Source: Propionibacteriaceae bacterium (GTDB lineage: Bacteria > Actinomycetota > Actinomycetes > Propionibacteriales > Propionibacteriaceae). From it: a stretch of 19,302 nt of DNA. Shown here in pieces: positions 1-7,509 of this stretch. How positions within the stretch are numbered: the stretch's first letter is position 1; the number at the start of each line of letters is the position of its first letter. The position numbers and the translations under genes are program-made. Location: the NCBI GenBank assembly GCA_030450535.1, contig JAKDIK010000010.1, positions 1 to 19,302 of the forward strand, written 5' to 3'. The notes under the pieces were generated by a model. The model was not told the origin of the DNA and searched no databases. It saw only the letters and a program-made list of their open reading frames with translations.

Positions 1-1
1 C

Positions 2-1225
2 GCCTACCTGTGCCACGGCGGCCACGAGCTGGACGGCCGCGTCATCTCACCGCTCGACCCCGATGAACTGCGGCGCGTGGCCGACGACCTGGCACGGCAC
101 GACATCGGCTCGGTGGCGATCACGTCGATCTTCTCGCCGCTGACGGCCGACGTCGAGTTGGCTGCGGCCGACGTGCTGCGGGCCGAGCTGCCGCACCTGC
201 GCGTCTCGCTCAGCCACGAGCTGGGACGCATCGGCCTGCTCGAGCGCGAGAACGCGGCGATCCTGGACGCCGCGCTGTTCCCCGTCGCCGAACGCTTCAC
301 TGCCGCGTGCGAAGGGGCGCTCACAGCATCGGGGGTGACCGCCCCCCTTCACCTGTGTCGCCATGACGGCACGCTCGCCGACCCCGAGGAGGTGCGCCGC
401 CATCCGGTGACCGCCCTGGGCGTCGGGCCCACGAACTCCCTGCGGGGCGCGGGGTTGCTGAGCGGGCTCGACGACTGCGTGGTCGTGGACATCGGCGGTA
501 CGAGCACCGACCTCGGCGTCCTCGTCGACGGCCACCCGAGGCCCGCCGCGGCCGACGTCGTGGTCGCCGGCATCCGCACCAACCTGCGGATGCCCGACGT
601 GGTCAGCGTGCCCCTCGGGGGCGGATCGGTCATCACGCCCGATCCGCTGGCCGTGGGGCCGGCGTCCGTCGGGCGGGATCTGACGCGGCGGGCCCTGGTG
701 TTCGGCGGATCGACGCTCACGGCCACCGACGTCGCCGTGGCGCTGGGGCAGGCCGAGCTCGGGGACCGCTCGCTCGCGCGGGGTCTTCCTCGAGACCTGG
801 CCCGGGCGGTGCGCGAGCTCATCGTGGGTCGGGTGGCGGAGCTGGCGGCGTCCCTGCAGACGGCGCGGACGCCCCTGCCGATGGTCCTCGTGGGCGGGGG
901 CGCGATCCTCCTGCCGGACGCCGTGCCCGGCTTCGCCGAGGTGGTGCGCCCCGAGCACTTCGAGGTGGCCAACGCGGTGGGGGCGTCGCTCACCCAGGTG
1001 AGTGGCGAGGTGGACCGGCTCTACGTCGGCGCGGAGGCCCGGCGTCGCACCTCCCTCGACGCCGCCCGCGACGAGGCGATCGCGGGGGCGGTGGCCGCCG
1101 GCGCCGACCCCGCCACCGTGCGTGTGGTGGAGATGGAGGAGCTCCCCATCGCCTATCTGCCCGGCGACGCCGTCCGCGTCCGGGTGCGTGCGGTGGGGGA
1201 TCTGCTGTTGGCCGAACGCGTCTGA
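2..1225 (+). CDS. Hydantoinase/oxoprolinase family protein (5' end missing)
   Basis: The reading frame is open from the window edge to a TGA at 1223-1225, giving 407 visible residues; the start lies upstream. The first part matches the N-terminal hydantoinase A domain style (ISPLDPDELRRVADDLA, then HELGRIGLLERENAAILDAAL). The core motif VVVDIGGTSTDLGVLVDG is the nucleotide-binding acidic/glycine loop of the ASKHA-like hydantoinase/oxoprolinase fold, and LPLGGGS-like glycine motifs follow (VPLGGGSVI, LVGGGAILLPDAVPGF). Family members do ATP-dependent ring opening of 5-oxoproline or hydantoins, or carboxylate acetone-type substrates. The substrate cannot be told here, and no HyuB-type partner is visible downstream. 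About 100 N-terminal residues are probably missing compared with the short (about 500-residue) actinobacterial members. Family assignment is firm; exact function is unknown. Confidence 0.85.
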   Translation, partial: AYLCHGGHELDGRVISPLDPDELRRVADDLARHDIGSVAITSIFSPLTADVELAAADVLRAELPHLRVSLSHELGRIGLLERENAAILDAALFPVAERFTAACEGALTASGVTAPLHLCRHDGTLADPEEVRRHPVTALGVGPTNSLRGAGLLSGLDDCVVVDIGGTSTDLGVLVDGHPRPAAADVVVAGIRTNLRMPDVVSVPLGGGSVITPDPLAVGPASVGRDLTRRALVFGGSTLTATDVAVALGQAELGDRSLARGLPRDLARAVRELIVGRVAELAASLQTARTPLPMVLVGGGAILLPDAVPGFAEVVRPEHFEVANAVGASLTQVSGEVDRLYVGAEARRRTSLDAARDEAIAGAVAAGADPATVRVVEMEELPIAYLPGDAVRVRVRAVGDLLLAERV

Positions 1226-1275
1226 GCACACCCGGCGAGGGGTCGGCAGCGCGGGCCGGGTGAATTTCTCTGTTC

Positions 1276-1289
1276 CCCGGCGCGCCGGG
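1276..1289. repeat. Perfect 14-bp GC palindrome downstream of the hydantoinase gene
   Basis: CCCGGCGCGCCGGG is its own reverse complement. It lies 50 bp after the hydantoinase stop and 26 bp before a candidate -10 element. It could fold as a short GC hairpin ending the upstream transcript, but no T-run follows, so it is not a textbook intrinsic terminator. In GC-rich DNA such palindromes also arise by chance. Confidence 0.4.
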
Positions 1290-1314
1290 AGGCGTCCGGC
1301 CCGACGCGCGCCCG

Positions 1315-1320
1315 TAGGCT
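1315..1320 (+). promoter_or_regulatory. Candidate -10 element of the M23 peptidase gene
   Basis: TAGGCT fits the actinobacterial TANNNT -10 pattern and precedes the GTG start at 1375, which would give a 5' UTR of about 48 nt. No convincing -35 is seen. Similar TANNNT elements precede several other genes in the window. Confidence 0.4.
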
Positions 1321-1331
1321 CGACCGCACGT

Positions 1332-1359
1332 CACCCGATCCGACGCCACCCGATCCGAC
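1332..1359. repeat. Perfect 13-bp tandem direct repeat (CACCCGATCCGAC x2)
   Basis: CACCCGATCCGAC occurs at 1332-1344 and again at 1347-1359, separated by GC, so the period is 15 bp. It sits between the candidate -10 at 1315-1320 and the Shine-Dalgarno sequence AGGGG at 1361-1365 of the M23 peptidase gene, so it would lie in the 5' UTR. It may be a tandem operator or simply a local duplication; no regulator is indicated. Confidence 0.7.
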
Positions 1360-1374
1360 AAGGGGACCGATATC

Positions 1375-2751
1375 GTGCGACAGGTGCCTTCCTCCACCTG
1401 CTCCACCGCCGCGGGAAACAGCTGGTTCCGACGCGCTCGCCGAGCACTCATCGTCACCGCCGTCAGCCTCGCTCTCGCGGTCGGCGCCCCCGGGCTCGCC
1501 GCCGCGCAGGACGACCTCATGGCCCGCCACGCCGAGCTCCAGTCCCGCATCGAGGCGGCCCGCGAGCAGGTGGACGCCCACTCCGCCGGCCTCGCCACCG
1601 CGCAGGCTGCGCTCGAGGCGTCCCGGGTGCAGCTCACCGAGGCCCGGGCCGCGTTGGACCGCACCCGCGCCGAGCTCGAGCAGGCCCGGGGGCGCGAGGC
1701 CGAACTGGCCAGTCAACTCGCCCGCGAGCAGGAATTGCTGCGCGAGGCCACGCGGGCCACCGCGAAGGCGCGGGCCGACGTCGAGGCGCAGCAGGCCCTC
1801 ATCGCGAAGGCCGCCCGGGAGGCGTTCCAGAACCGCAGCAACCTCGCCGGCGTGCCGGTGGTCCTGGGTTCCGCGTCGTACTCCGACCTGCAGCAGCGCG
1901 TCCAGTGGAACACCACCATCTTCGACTCCACGTCGTCCCGGCTCGCCGAGTTGGAGAACCTCGAACAGCGGCTCGTGGACGCCGAGGCCGAGCAGGCCCG
2001 CATCGAGGCCGAGGTGGCGGCCGCCAAGAAGGAGTCCTCCGACCATGTCGCCACCATCGCCGCTCTGGAGGCGTCCGCCGCCCAGCAGACGGCGGACGTG
2101 GAAACCCTGGTCGCGGCCAACGAGCGGTACGCCGCTGACGCGTCGACGCTGCTCGAGGCCGACAACGCCAACTACACCGCCCTGCAGGCCGAGGAGTCGG
2201 CCGTCGAGGGGCAGATCGCTGCCCGGGTGGCCGACCAACTCGCCCACGGCGCCCCGCGCGAGGACATTGCGAAGCTCGTGGCGATGGGCGTCATCTCGAC
2301 CGATCCGGCCTCCTACCCCCTCGTGAACGAGGGGGCGCAGATGATCCTCAGCCCGCAGGGCTTCATCCGGCCGGTGAAGGCGCGGCCGGGCTCGGCGTTC
2401 GGCCAGCGGTTCCACCCGATCCTGAAGTACTGGCGCATGCACAACGGCACCGATTTCGGCGCGCCCTGTGGGACGCCGCTCCACGCCGCACAGTCGGGCA
2501 CCGTCGTGCAGGCGCGCGTGCAGGGCGGCTTTGGCAACTACACGGTCATCGACCACGGCCTCATCCAGGGACGCTCGCTCATGACCGGATACGCTCACCA
2601 GTCGTCCATGGTGGTGAGCGCTGGCCAGCGGGTCGAGATGGGTCAGCTCATCGGCTATGTCGGGACGACCGGCCTCTCGACCGGATGTCACCTTCATCTG
2701 CAGGTTTACCTCAACGGCAAGCCGGTCGACCCGATGACCCACATCCCCTGA
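1375..2751 (+). CDS. Secreted coiled-coil M23 (LytM-type) peptidase
   Basis: A 458-residue exported protein. The GTG start at 1375 is preceded by AGGGG at 1361-1365. A signal peptide follows: basic RRARR, a hydrophobic stretch, and a likely cleavage at LAAA|QDD (about residue 45). Residues 45-290 are Ala/Glu/Arg-rich heptads typical of an extended coiled coil, as in EnvC- or RipC-type cell-wall proteins. The C-terminal domain, about residues 330-458, is M23: zinc ligands H356 and D360 (HNGTDFG) and H441 (HLHL), with H408 (GYAHQ) and H439 as catalytic histidines. All key residues are present, so it is probably an active endopeptidase cleaving peptidoglycan cross-links or stem peptides during growth or division. 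No FtsEX-type partner is adjacent. It converges on the response regulator gene, with 15 bp between the two stops. Confidence 0.9.
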   Translation: MRQVPSSTCSTAAGNSWFRRARRALIVTAVSLALAVGAPGLAAAQDDLMARHAELQSRIEAAREQVDAHSAGLATAQAALEASRVQLTEARAALDRTRAELEQARGREAELASQLAREQELLREATRATAKARADVEAQQALIAKAAREAFQNRSNLAGVPVVLGSASYSDLQQRVQWNTTIFDSTSSRLAELENLEQRLVDAEAEQARIEAEVAAAKKESSDHVATIAALEASAAQQTADVETLVAANERYAADASTLLEADNANYTALQAEESAVEGQIAARVADQLAHGAPREDIAKLVAMGVISTDPASYPLVNEGAQMILSPQGFIRPVKARPGSAFGQRFHPILKYWRMHNGTDFGAPCGTPLHAAQSGTVVQARVQGGFGNYTVIDHGLIQGRSLMTGYAHQSSMVVSAGQRVEMGQLIGYVGTTGLSTGCHLHLQVYLNGKPVDPMTHIP

Positions 2752-2766
2752 GCGGGGCGCGATCGC

Positions 2767-3417
2767 TCACGAGTTGAGCACCCATCGCTCTGGCCGCGCC
2801 CCGAAGCCGTGGCCCATCGCCCAGATGACCGCCTGCGAGCGCCGCTGGACACCCATCTTTCGGTAGGCGGAGCGGATGTATGACTTCACCGAGTTGATGC
2901 TCAGGAACGCCCGCTCGGCGATCTCGGCGTTCGACAGCCCCTGGCTGATCAGGGCGATCACCTCGGCCTCGCGGGTGGTCAGACCGGCCTCCTGGCCGGG
3001 GTAGGGCGTCGTCGACTCTTCGCACTCCTCCGGCTCTTCGGGGAACACGCGCTCCCCTTGCGCAACCCGCAGGAGCGAGTCGACGAGTTCCGTGCGCGCG
3101 GACCCCTTCGACAGGTAGCCGTGGGCTCCCTGGCTTCGCGCCTTGGCGACGAGCTCGTCCTGCAGGTTCCAGCTGTAGATGACGACCTTGCTGACGTTCG
3201 GGTTCGCGAGCACGTCGTCAATGTCGGACGCCCCCGCCTGCGTCGCCGAGAAGGTGTCGTAGAGGGCAATGTCGACCGGGCACACAGTGGCGACGTGGGC
3301 GTCCAGTTCGATGACGCGCAGGGAGTCCACGCCGGACAGCATGCTGGCAACGCCCTTCACGACGATCTCGTAATCATTGATGACCGCCACCGTGACGGGT
3401 GTGGTGGCTTCGAGCAT
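2767..3417 (-). CDS. NarL/FixJ (LuxR)-type response regulator, orphan
   Basis: A 216-residue protein. The receiver domain spans about residues 8-125: acidic-pocket residues N14 and D15, candidate phospho-acceptor D54 (ALYDTF), switch S82 and conserved K104 (YLSKG). The LuxR helix-turn-helix spans about 145-205 (GLTTREAEVIALISQGLSNAEIA in pattern). No histidine kinase is adjacent, so its input is unknown. The frame stays open far upstream, but the ATG at 3417 is preferred: the ligase gene occupies the upstream DNA, and TACGCT lies exactly 6 nt before this ATG, a typical leaderless promoter. No Shine-Dalgarno sequence is seen. A GTG at codon 10 (ACG GTG GCG) is an alternative. It is divergent from the ligase gene, with 70 bp between the starts. 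Confidence 0.88.
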   Translation of the reverse strand: MLEATTPVTVAVINDYEIVVKGVASMLSGVDSLRVIELDAHVATVCPVDIALYDTFSATQAGASDIDDVLANPNVSKVVIYSWNLQDELVAKARSQGAHGYLSKGSARTELVDSLLRVAQGERVFPEEPEECEESTTPYPGQEAGLTTREAEVIALISQGLSNAEIAERAFLSINSVKSYIRSAYRKMGVQRRSQAVIWAMGHGFGARPERWVLNS

Positions 3418-3423
3418 GGCGCC

Positions 3424-3429
3424 AGCGTA
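3424..3429 (-). promoter_or_regulatory. -10 element of the response regulator gene (leaderless)
   Basis: On the minus strand TACGCT is followed by GGCGCC and then the ATG at 3417, so transcription should start at or next to the start codon. The gene has no Shine-Dalgarno sequence, which agrees. Confidence 0.55.
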
Positions 3430-3475
3430 GCCGTGAATCGTGCAAGTGTGTGCGCGCAGGCGAGGAGACGCCCCG

Positions 3476-3481
3476 TAGGTT
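3476..3481 (+). promoter_or_regulatory. -10 element of the DNA ligase gene (leaderless)
   Basis: TAGGTT is followed by GGCGTC and the ATG at 3488, a 6-nt gap that places the transcript start on the start codon. There is no ribosome binding site in between. Together with 3424-3429 it forms a compact divergent promoter region. Confidence 0.55.
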
Positions 3482-3487
3482 GGCGTC

Positions 3488-5128
3488 ATGGAATCCCTGC
3501 CGCTGGCCCGGGTGGTGGCCGCCCTCGACACAGTGAGCGCCACCGCCTCCCGCACGGGCAAGGCTGTCGCGCTGGCCGGGCTGCTCGCCGCGTCCGCCCC
3601 GGACGACCTGCCCGCCCTCGTGGGCGTCGTGCGTGCGCAACCCCGGCAGGGACGACTCGGCGTCGGCTGGCGGACGGTGTCCGCGCGGCTGGCTGCCCTC
3701 GCCGAGGTGGCGGACGCCCCGTCAACCACCGGGACAGAAGACAATCGGCTCACCGTCGCCGACGTGGACGCCGCGTTCACCGCGCTGGCGGGCGTCCCCG
3801 CGGGAACGGGGTCGTCGACGGCCCGGACGCGCATCCTCGATCGCCTGCTGGCCCGGGCGTCGGCGTCCGAGCGGGACTTCCTCGGCCGCGTGCTGGTCGG
3901 CGAACTGCGCACCGGCGCCCTGGACGGTCTGCTCGTGGACGCCGTGGCGCGGGCGTCCGGGCAGCCGGTGGCGGTGGTTCGGCGGGCCGCCATGCTGTCG
4001 GGTGACCTCGGCGGGACGGCGCGGCGCGCCCTGACCGAGCCCGCCACGCTCGCCGACGTGAGCCTCAGCGTGGGCGTCCCGGTGCTGCCGATGCTCGCGT
4101 CCACCGCTGCGTCCGTCGCGGATGCGCTGGCCATCACGGGCGAGGCCTCCGTGGAGTACAAGCTCGACGGCGCGCGCATCCAGGTCCACCGCGACGGGGA
4201 GGAGGTTCTCGTGGTCACGCGCAGCCTCGCCGACGTGACGGACCGGCTGCCCGAGGTGGTCGCCGCCGTCCGCGCCCTGCCCGTCGAGCGCGTGATCCTC
4301 GACGGCGAGACGCTGCTGCTCGGCGAGGACGGCGCCCCGCGTCCGTTCCAGGACACGATGGCGCGCTTCGGCGCCCGCGGGGGAGACGCCGTCCTGCGGC
4401 CCTGGTTCTTCGACGTGCTGCACGCCGACGGCCGCGACCTCATCGACGAGCCGCTGGCCGAGCGCCGCCGGGTGCTGCGCGAGGTGGTGGGGGAGCGGAT
4501 GATCCCGGGTCTCGTCACAGCCGATCCGGATGCCGCAGCGGCCTTCGCCGCCGAGGCACTCGCCGCCGGCCACGAGGGCGTCCTGGTCAAGGGGATCGCG
4601 TCCACCTACGCCGCCGGCCGCCGCGGCAAGGCGTGGGTGAAGGTCAAGCCGGTGCGCACGGTCGACCTCGTGGTGCTCGCCTGCGAGTGGGGATCCGGAC
4701 GCCGGCGCGGCACGCTGTCGAACCTGCACCTCGGGGCGCGCGACCCCGACGGGCAATTCGGCGCACCGGGCGGCTTCGTCATGGTCGGCAAGACGTTCAA
4801 GGGGCTCACCGACGCGCTGCTGGCATGGCAGACCGAGCGGTTCGGGCAGATCGAGACCCGCCGTGACGCCTGGACGGTCCATGTGCGCCCCGAGGTGGTC
4901 GTGGAGATCGCGTTCGACGGCGTCCAGCGCTCCTCGCGCTACCCGGGCGGCGTGGCGCTGCGGTTCGCGCGGGTCAAGGGCTATCGGTCCGACAAGTCGG
5001 CCCGGGAGGCCGACACCATCGGGGAACTGCGCGCGGGACTGATCGGACCACCGGCGGAAACCGGACTGGGAGGAAGCGACGACGGGATGGAAGAATGGGC
5101 AGGCCACGACGACCGAAAGGCGCCATGA
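3488..5128 (+). CDS. ligB: ATP-dependent DNA ligase, LigB type
   Basis: A 546-residue protein that seals nicks in DNA through a lysyl-AMP intermediate. It has the usual three parts. Residues 1-215 form the N-terminal DNA-binding domain (FLGRVLVGELRTGALDGLL, MLSGDLGGTARRAL). The adenylation domain has motif I EYKLDGAR with nucleophile K225, motif III-like LDGETLLL, FDVLHADGRDL, and motif IV GHEGVLVK. Motif V WVKVKPV leads into the OB fold (GGFVMVGKTFKGLTDALL, VVVEIAFDGVQRSSRYPGG). It resembles mycobacterial LigB throughout, which is a dispensable repair ligase alongside NAD-dependent LigA. The last 25 residues, rich in Gly and acidic residues, extend beyond the family core. The stop overlaps the next start (ATGA at 5125), so the two are translationally coupled. 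Confidence 0.93.
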   Translation: MESLPLARVVAALDTVSATASRTGKAVALAGLLAASAPDDLPALVGVVRAQPRQGRLGVGWRTVSARLAALAEVADAPSTTGTEDNRLTVADVDAAFTALAGVPAGTGSSTARTRILDRLLARASASERDFLGRVLVGELRTGALDGLLVDAVARASGQPVAVVRRAAMLSGDLGGTARRALTEPATLADVSLSVGVPVLPMLASTAASVADALAITGEASVEYKLDGARIQVHRDGEEVLVVTRSLADVTDRLPEVVAAVRALPVERVILDGETLLLGEDGAPRPFQDTMARFGARGGDAVLRPWFFDVLHADGRDLIDEPLAERRRVLREVVGERMIPGLVTADPDAAAAFAAEALAAGHEGVLVKGIASTYAAGRRGKAWVKVKPVRTVDLVVLACEWGSGRRRGTLSNLHLGARDPDGQFGAPGGFVMVGKTFKGLTDALLAWQTERFGQIETRRDAWTVHVRPEVVVEIAFDGVQRSSRYPGGVALRFARVKGYRSDKSAREADTIGELRAGLIGPPAETGLGGSDDGMEEWAGHDDRKAP

Positions 5129-5604
5129 CCTCCGTCTTCCGCACTCCGCGCCGCCTCTATGGGCTGCTCGCGTTGGGGGAAATGATCACCTGGACGCTCC
5201 TGCTCACCGGCATGGCTGGCAAGTATCTGCTGCGCCTCGGCGAGGCCGGCGACCTCGCTGTGAGGATCGGCGGCAGCATCCACGGCTTCGTGTTCCTCGC
5301 CTACTGCCTGGTCACCGTGCTCGTCGCGGTCGACCAGCGGTGGCGCGCGCGGGATCTACTGCTCGGGCTGGCGTCCGCCATCGTGCCGTACGCCACGGTG
5401 CCCTTCGAGCGCTCGGCGGACCGGCGCGGCCTGCTCTCCGATCGCTGGCGGCTGCGGGGTCACCAGCCGCGTGGCCCGCACGAAACCGCGGTGGCGGCGG
5501 CGCTGCGGCGTCCCGTGCTGGCGGGGGCGATGGCGTTGGTGGGCGTCGGCGTGGCCTTCAGCGTGCTGCTGGCCGCCGGTCCGCCCACGCAGTGGTTCAA
5601 CTGA
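5125..5604 (+). CDS. DUF3817 family integral membrane protein
   Basis: A 159-residue membrane protein. The start ATG at 5125 overlaps the ligase TGA (ATGA), with GAAAGG just upstream; an in-frame ATG at 5095 inside the ligase gene is less likely. The N-terminal half has the DUF3817 pattern: FRTPRRLYGLLALGEMITW, then KYLLRLGEAGDLAVRIGGSIHG and FLAYCLVTVLVAVDQRW, and a third helix ending in VPYATVPFERSADR. A final hydrophobic helix lies near the C terminus (MALVGVGVAFSVLLAAG). The family is common in actinobacteria and has no established function. Coupling to the ligase is probably positional rather than functional. Confidence 0.82.
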   Translation: MTSVFRTPRRLYGLLALGEMITWTLLLTGMAGKYLLRLGEAGDLAVRIGGSIHGFVFLAYCLVTVLVAVDQRWRARDLLLGLASAIVPYATVPFERSADRRGLLSDRWRLRGHQPRGPHETAVAAALRRPVLAGAMALVGVGVAFSVLLAAGPPTQWFN

Positions 5605-5623
5605 GCCGCGGCGCAGAACGGCG

Positions 5624-6040
5624 TCAGCGGGGCGGCCCGAGGAACTCGAACCCGGGGAGGTTGCGCAGTATCCAGTAGGCGGCGATCACCACGGGTAGGA
5701 CGGCGAGCAGCCGCGGCCCCGGCGTCCAGCGGCGACCGACGTCGAGCCACGCGCGCCGGATGGTGGCGACCCACACGAACGCGAAGATCGGCAGGGACGC
5801 GATCAGCAGCGGGTTGAACGCCCACGCGGATGCCACATCGCCGTGGGTGAGCGCGTGCAGTGCCCGCAGTGTGCCGCAGCCGGGGCAGTAGAAGCCGGTG
5901 GTGAACAGGTAGGGGCACACCAGCCAGCTTCCCGGGTTGTTCGGGTCGTGCAGCGCCGTCGCCACGCACAGCGCAGCCACGCCGCCGGCCGCCACCAGGG
6001 GCGTCCGGAGGCGCGTCCAACGGCCGGTGCGAGGGGTCAC
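5624..6040 (-). CDS. DUF2752 family membrane protein
   Basis: A 138-residue protein with about three membrane helices. The DUF2752 hallmark is clear: CPYLFTTGFYCPGCGTLRAL followed by HGDVASAWAFNPLL, with the paired cysteines of CPGCG. Its function is unknown; the cysteines could bind metal or form a disulfide. The start is taken as GTG at 6040 because it overlaps the TGA of the upstream small ORF (GTGA), which implies translational coupling. The frame continues further upstream, but that would run through the small ORF. It converges on the DUF3817 gene with 19 bp between the stops. Confidence 0.82.
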   Translation of the reverse strand: MTPRTGRWTRLRTPLVAAGGVAALCVATALHDPNNPGSWLVCPYLFTTGFYCPGCGTLRALHALTHGDVASAWAFNPLLIASLPIFAFVWVATIRRAWLDVGRRWTPGPRLLAVLPVVIAAYWILRNLPGFEFLGPPR

Positions 6041-6153
6041 TGCCCGCCGAGGATTCCCGCCATGCCACCGGTCGACCACCCGAAGATGGCGCCCAGCGCC
6101 CACAGGATCAGGGACACGATGGCGATGATGCGCGCCGTCTTGACCTTGCTCAC
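6037..6153 (-). CDS. Small single-TM protein, 38 residues
   Basis: A short ORF starting at GTG 6153 and ending in a TGA that overlaps the start of the DUF2752 gene. It encodes VSKVKTARIIAIVSLILWAL followed by GAIFGWSTGGMAGILGGQ: a basic start, one hydrophobic helix (about residues 8-25) and a glycine-rich tail. The tail resembles the end of small CD225- or DUF4190-like actinobacterial membrane proteins, but it is too short to assign. The ribosome binding site is poor. The evidence that it is real is the membrane-helix pattern and the 4-nt coupling to its neighbour. Confidence 0.6.
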   Translation of the reverse strand: MSKVKTARIIAIVSLILWALGAIFGWSTGGMAGILGGQ

Positions 6154-6192
6154 ATCGAAGCCGCCCGGGGGCCTCTGGCACCCTTGGGAGCC

Positions 6193-7419
6193 ATGGGAGC
6201 CGGACACAGCCATGACCACAGCGCGCTCGACGCCGACGTCGGCGTCTCGCGGATGGCCCGCACGATCACCTCGATCGCGCTGGCCGTCGTCGCCGTCGTC
6301 ACGCTCGCGGGGCTGGTGTGGCTCTGGCCGACCGAGCGCGCCAGCTTGCCCGAGGGCTCCACGCTGACCGCGGAGGGCATCGACGTGGTCGCCGGCCGCG
6401 TGGTGGCCCTCGAGGCCTGCGAGGGCGTCGACCCGGACGCCGGCGTCCAGCACGCGTGCGCGATGGCGGACGTCGAGCTCAGCGAGGGGCCGGACGCCGG
6501 CGCGACCGTTCCGGTCGAGCTGGTCGGGGTGTCCGCGCGCAGCGGCATCGCGACGGGGGACCGGTTGCAGGTGGCCGCGATTCCGGGCGGCGAGGGCGCG
6601 GTCGTCTACTCGTTGGTCACCGTCGACCGGATGCCGGTGATCTTCGTCTTCGGGGCGCTGTTCGTGGCGGTCGTGTTGGCCGTCGCCGGCTGGAAGGGGC
6701 TGCGTGGCCTGCTCGGCCTGGTGATCTCGGGATGGCTGCTGTTCGCGTTCATCATTCCGGCGTTGGCCGCGGGGGAGGCGGCGGTGCCCGTGGCGCTCGT
6801 CGGATCGACCGCGATCATGTTCGTGGTGCTGTACGTGGCCCACGGCGTCTCGATGCGGACGTCCTCGGCCTTCGTCGGCACCCTGTTGAGCCTCATCGCC
6901 ACCACGGCTCTGGGCGCCGTGGGCGTCTGGGCGGCGCGGCTGTCGGGCATTTCGACCGACGAGACGCTCATGCTGGCCAACCTGCTCGGCGAGCTCGACT
7001 TTCCCGACATCCTCACCTGCTCGCTCGTGATCGCCGGCCTCGGCGTCCTCAACGACGTGACGATCACGCAGGCGTCCGCCGTGTGGGAGCTCCGGGCGGC
7101 CGGACCACACCTCACCCGGCGCGAGCTGTTCGCGTCCGGCATGCGCATCGGACGCGACCACATCGCCTCGACCATCTACACGATCGTGTTCGCCTACGCA
7201 GGCGCCGCCCTGTCGCTGCTGCTCGTGCTGAGCCTGTACGACCAGCCGCTGCACCTGTTGTTGTCGACCGAGCAGTTCGCCGAGGAGATCATCCGCACGC
7301 TGGGCAGCGGCATCGGCCTGGTGCTCAGCGTGCCGCTCACCACCGGCGTCGCGGCGTTGACCGTCGAGGGAGCGGCGGGAGGACCCTTGTCCCGGATCGC
7401 CGCCCGCCGGGCGGTGTGA
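6193..7419 (+). CDS. YibE/F-like multi-pass membrane protein
   Basis: A 408-residue protein starting at ATG 6193; a TTG three codons upstream (6184) is an alternative. The N terminus has the HSHDHS histidine cluster usual in actinobacterial YibE/F proteins, then one helix (about residues 22-43) and an extracytoplasmic beta-rich domain to about 145. At least seven further helices follow, including the conserved LGVLNDVTITQASAV segment. Homologues occur in many bacteria and their transport substrate is not established. Its start is divergent from the 38-residue ORF, only 39 bp away, so the promoters must overlap. Confidence 0.85.
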   Translation: MGAGHSHDHSALDADVGVSRMARTITSIALAVVAVVTLAGLVWLWPTERASLPEGSTLTAEGIDVVAGRVVALEACEGVDPDAGVQHACAMADVELSEGPDAGATVPVELVGVSARSGIATGDRLQVAAIPGGEGAVVYSLVTVDRMPVIFVFGALFVAVVLAVAGWKGLRGLLGLVISGWLLFAFIIPALAAGEAAVPVALVGSTAIMFVVLYVAHGVSMRTSSAFVGTLLSLIATTALGAVGVWAARLSGISTDETLMLANLLGELDFPDILTCSLVIAGLGVLNDVTITQASAVWELRAAGPHLTRRELFASGMRIGRDHIASTIYTIVFAYAGAALSLLLVLSLYDQPLHLLLSTEQFAEEIIRTLGSGIGLVLSVPLTTGVAALTVEGAAGGPLSRIAARRAV

Positions 7420-7496
7420 CGAAGCGGTGTGACGGAGCGGTGTGCAAACGTAGGGCAGAGGTTGCCGCGAACTCCCCGCGCGGTGGCCCGGCTCGC

Positions 7497-7502
7497 TAGC
7501 GT
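7497..7502 (+). promoter_or_regulatory. -10 element of the HAD hydrolase gene (leaderless)
   Basis: TAGCGT is followed by GGGACAC and the ATG at 7510 (7-nt gap). This supports the downstream start and a leaderless transcript. Confidence 0.5.
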
Positions 7503-7509
7503 GGGACAC

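Noticed and set aside
1002..2138. Plus-strand and opposite-strand frames over the hydantoinase and M23 genes
   Set aside because: Arg/Gly/Pro-rich translations typical of the wrong frame in high-GC DNA, overlapping two well-supported genes.
2767..4605. A 612-codon minus-strand frame that includes the response regulator
   Set aside because: Beyond 3417 it runs antisense to the DNA ligase gene, is low-complexity Arg/Ser/Thr-rich, and has no domain. The response regulator starts at 3417.
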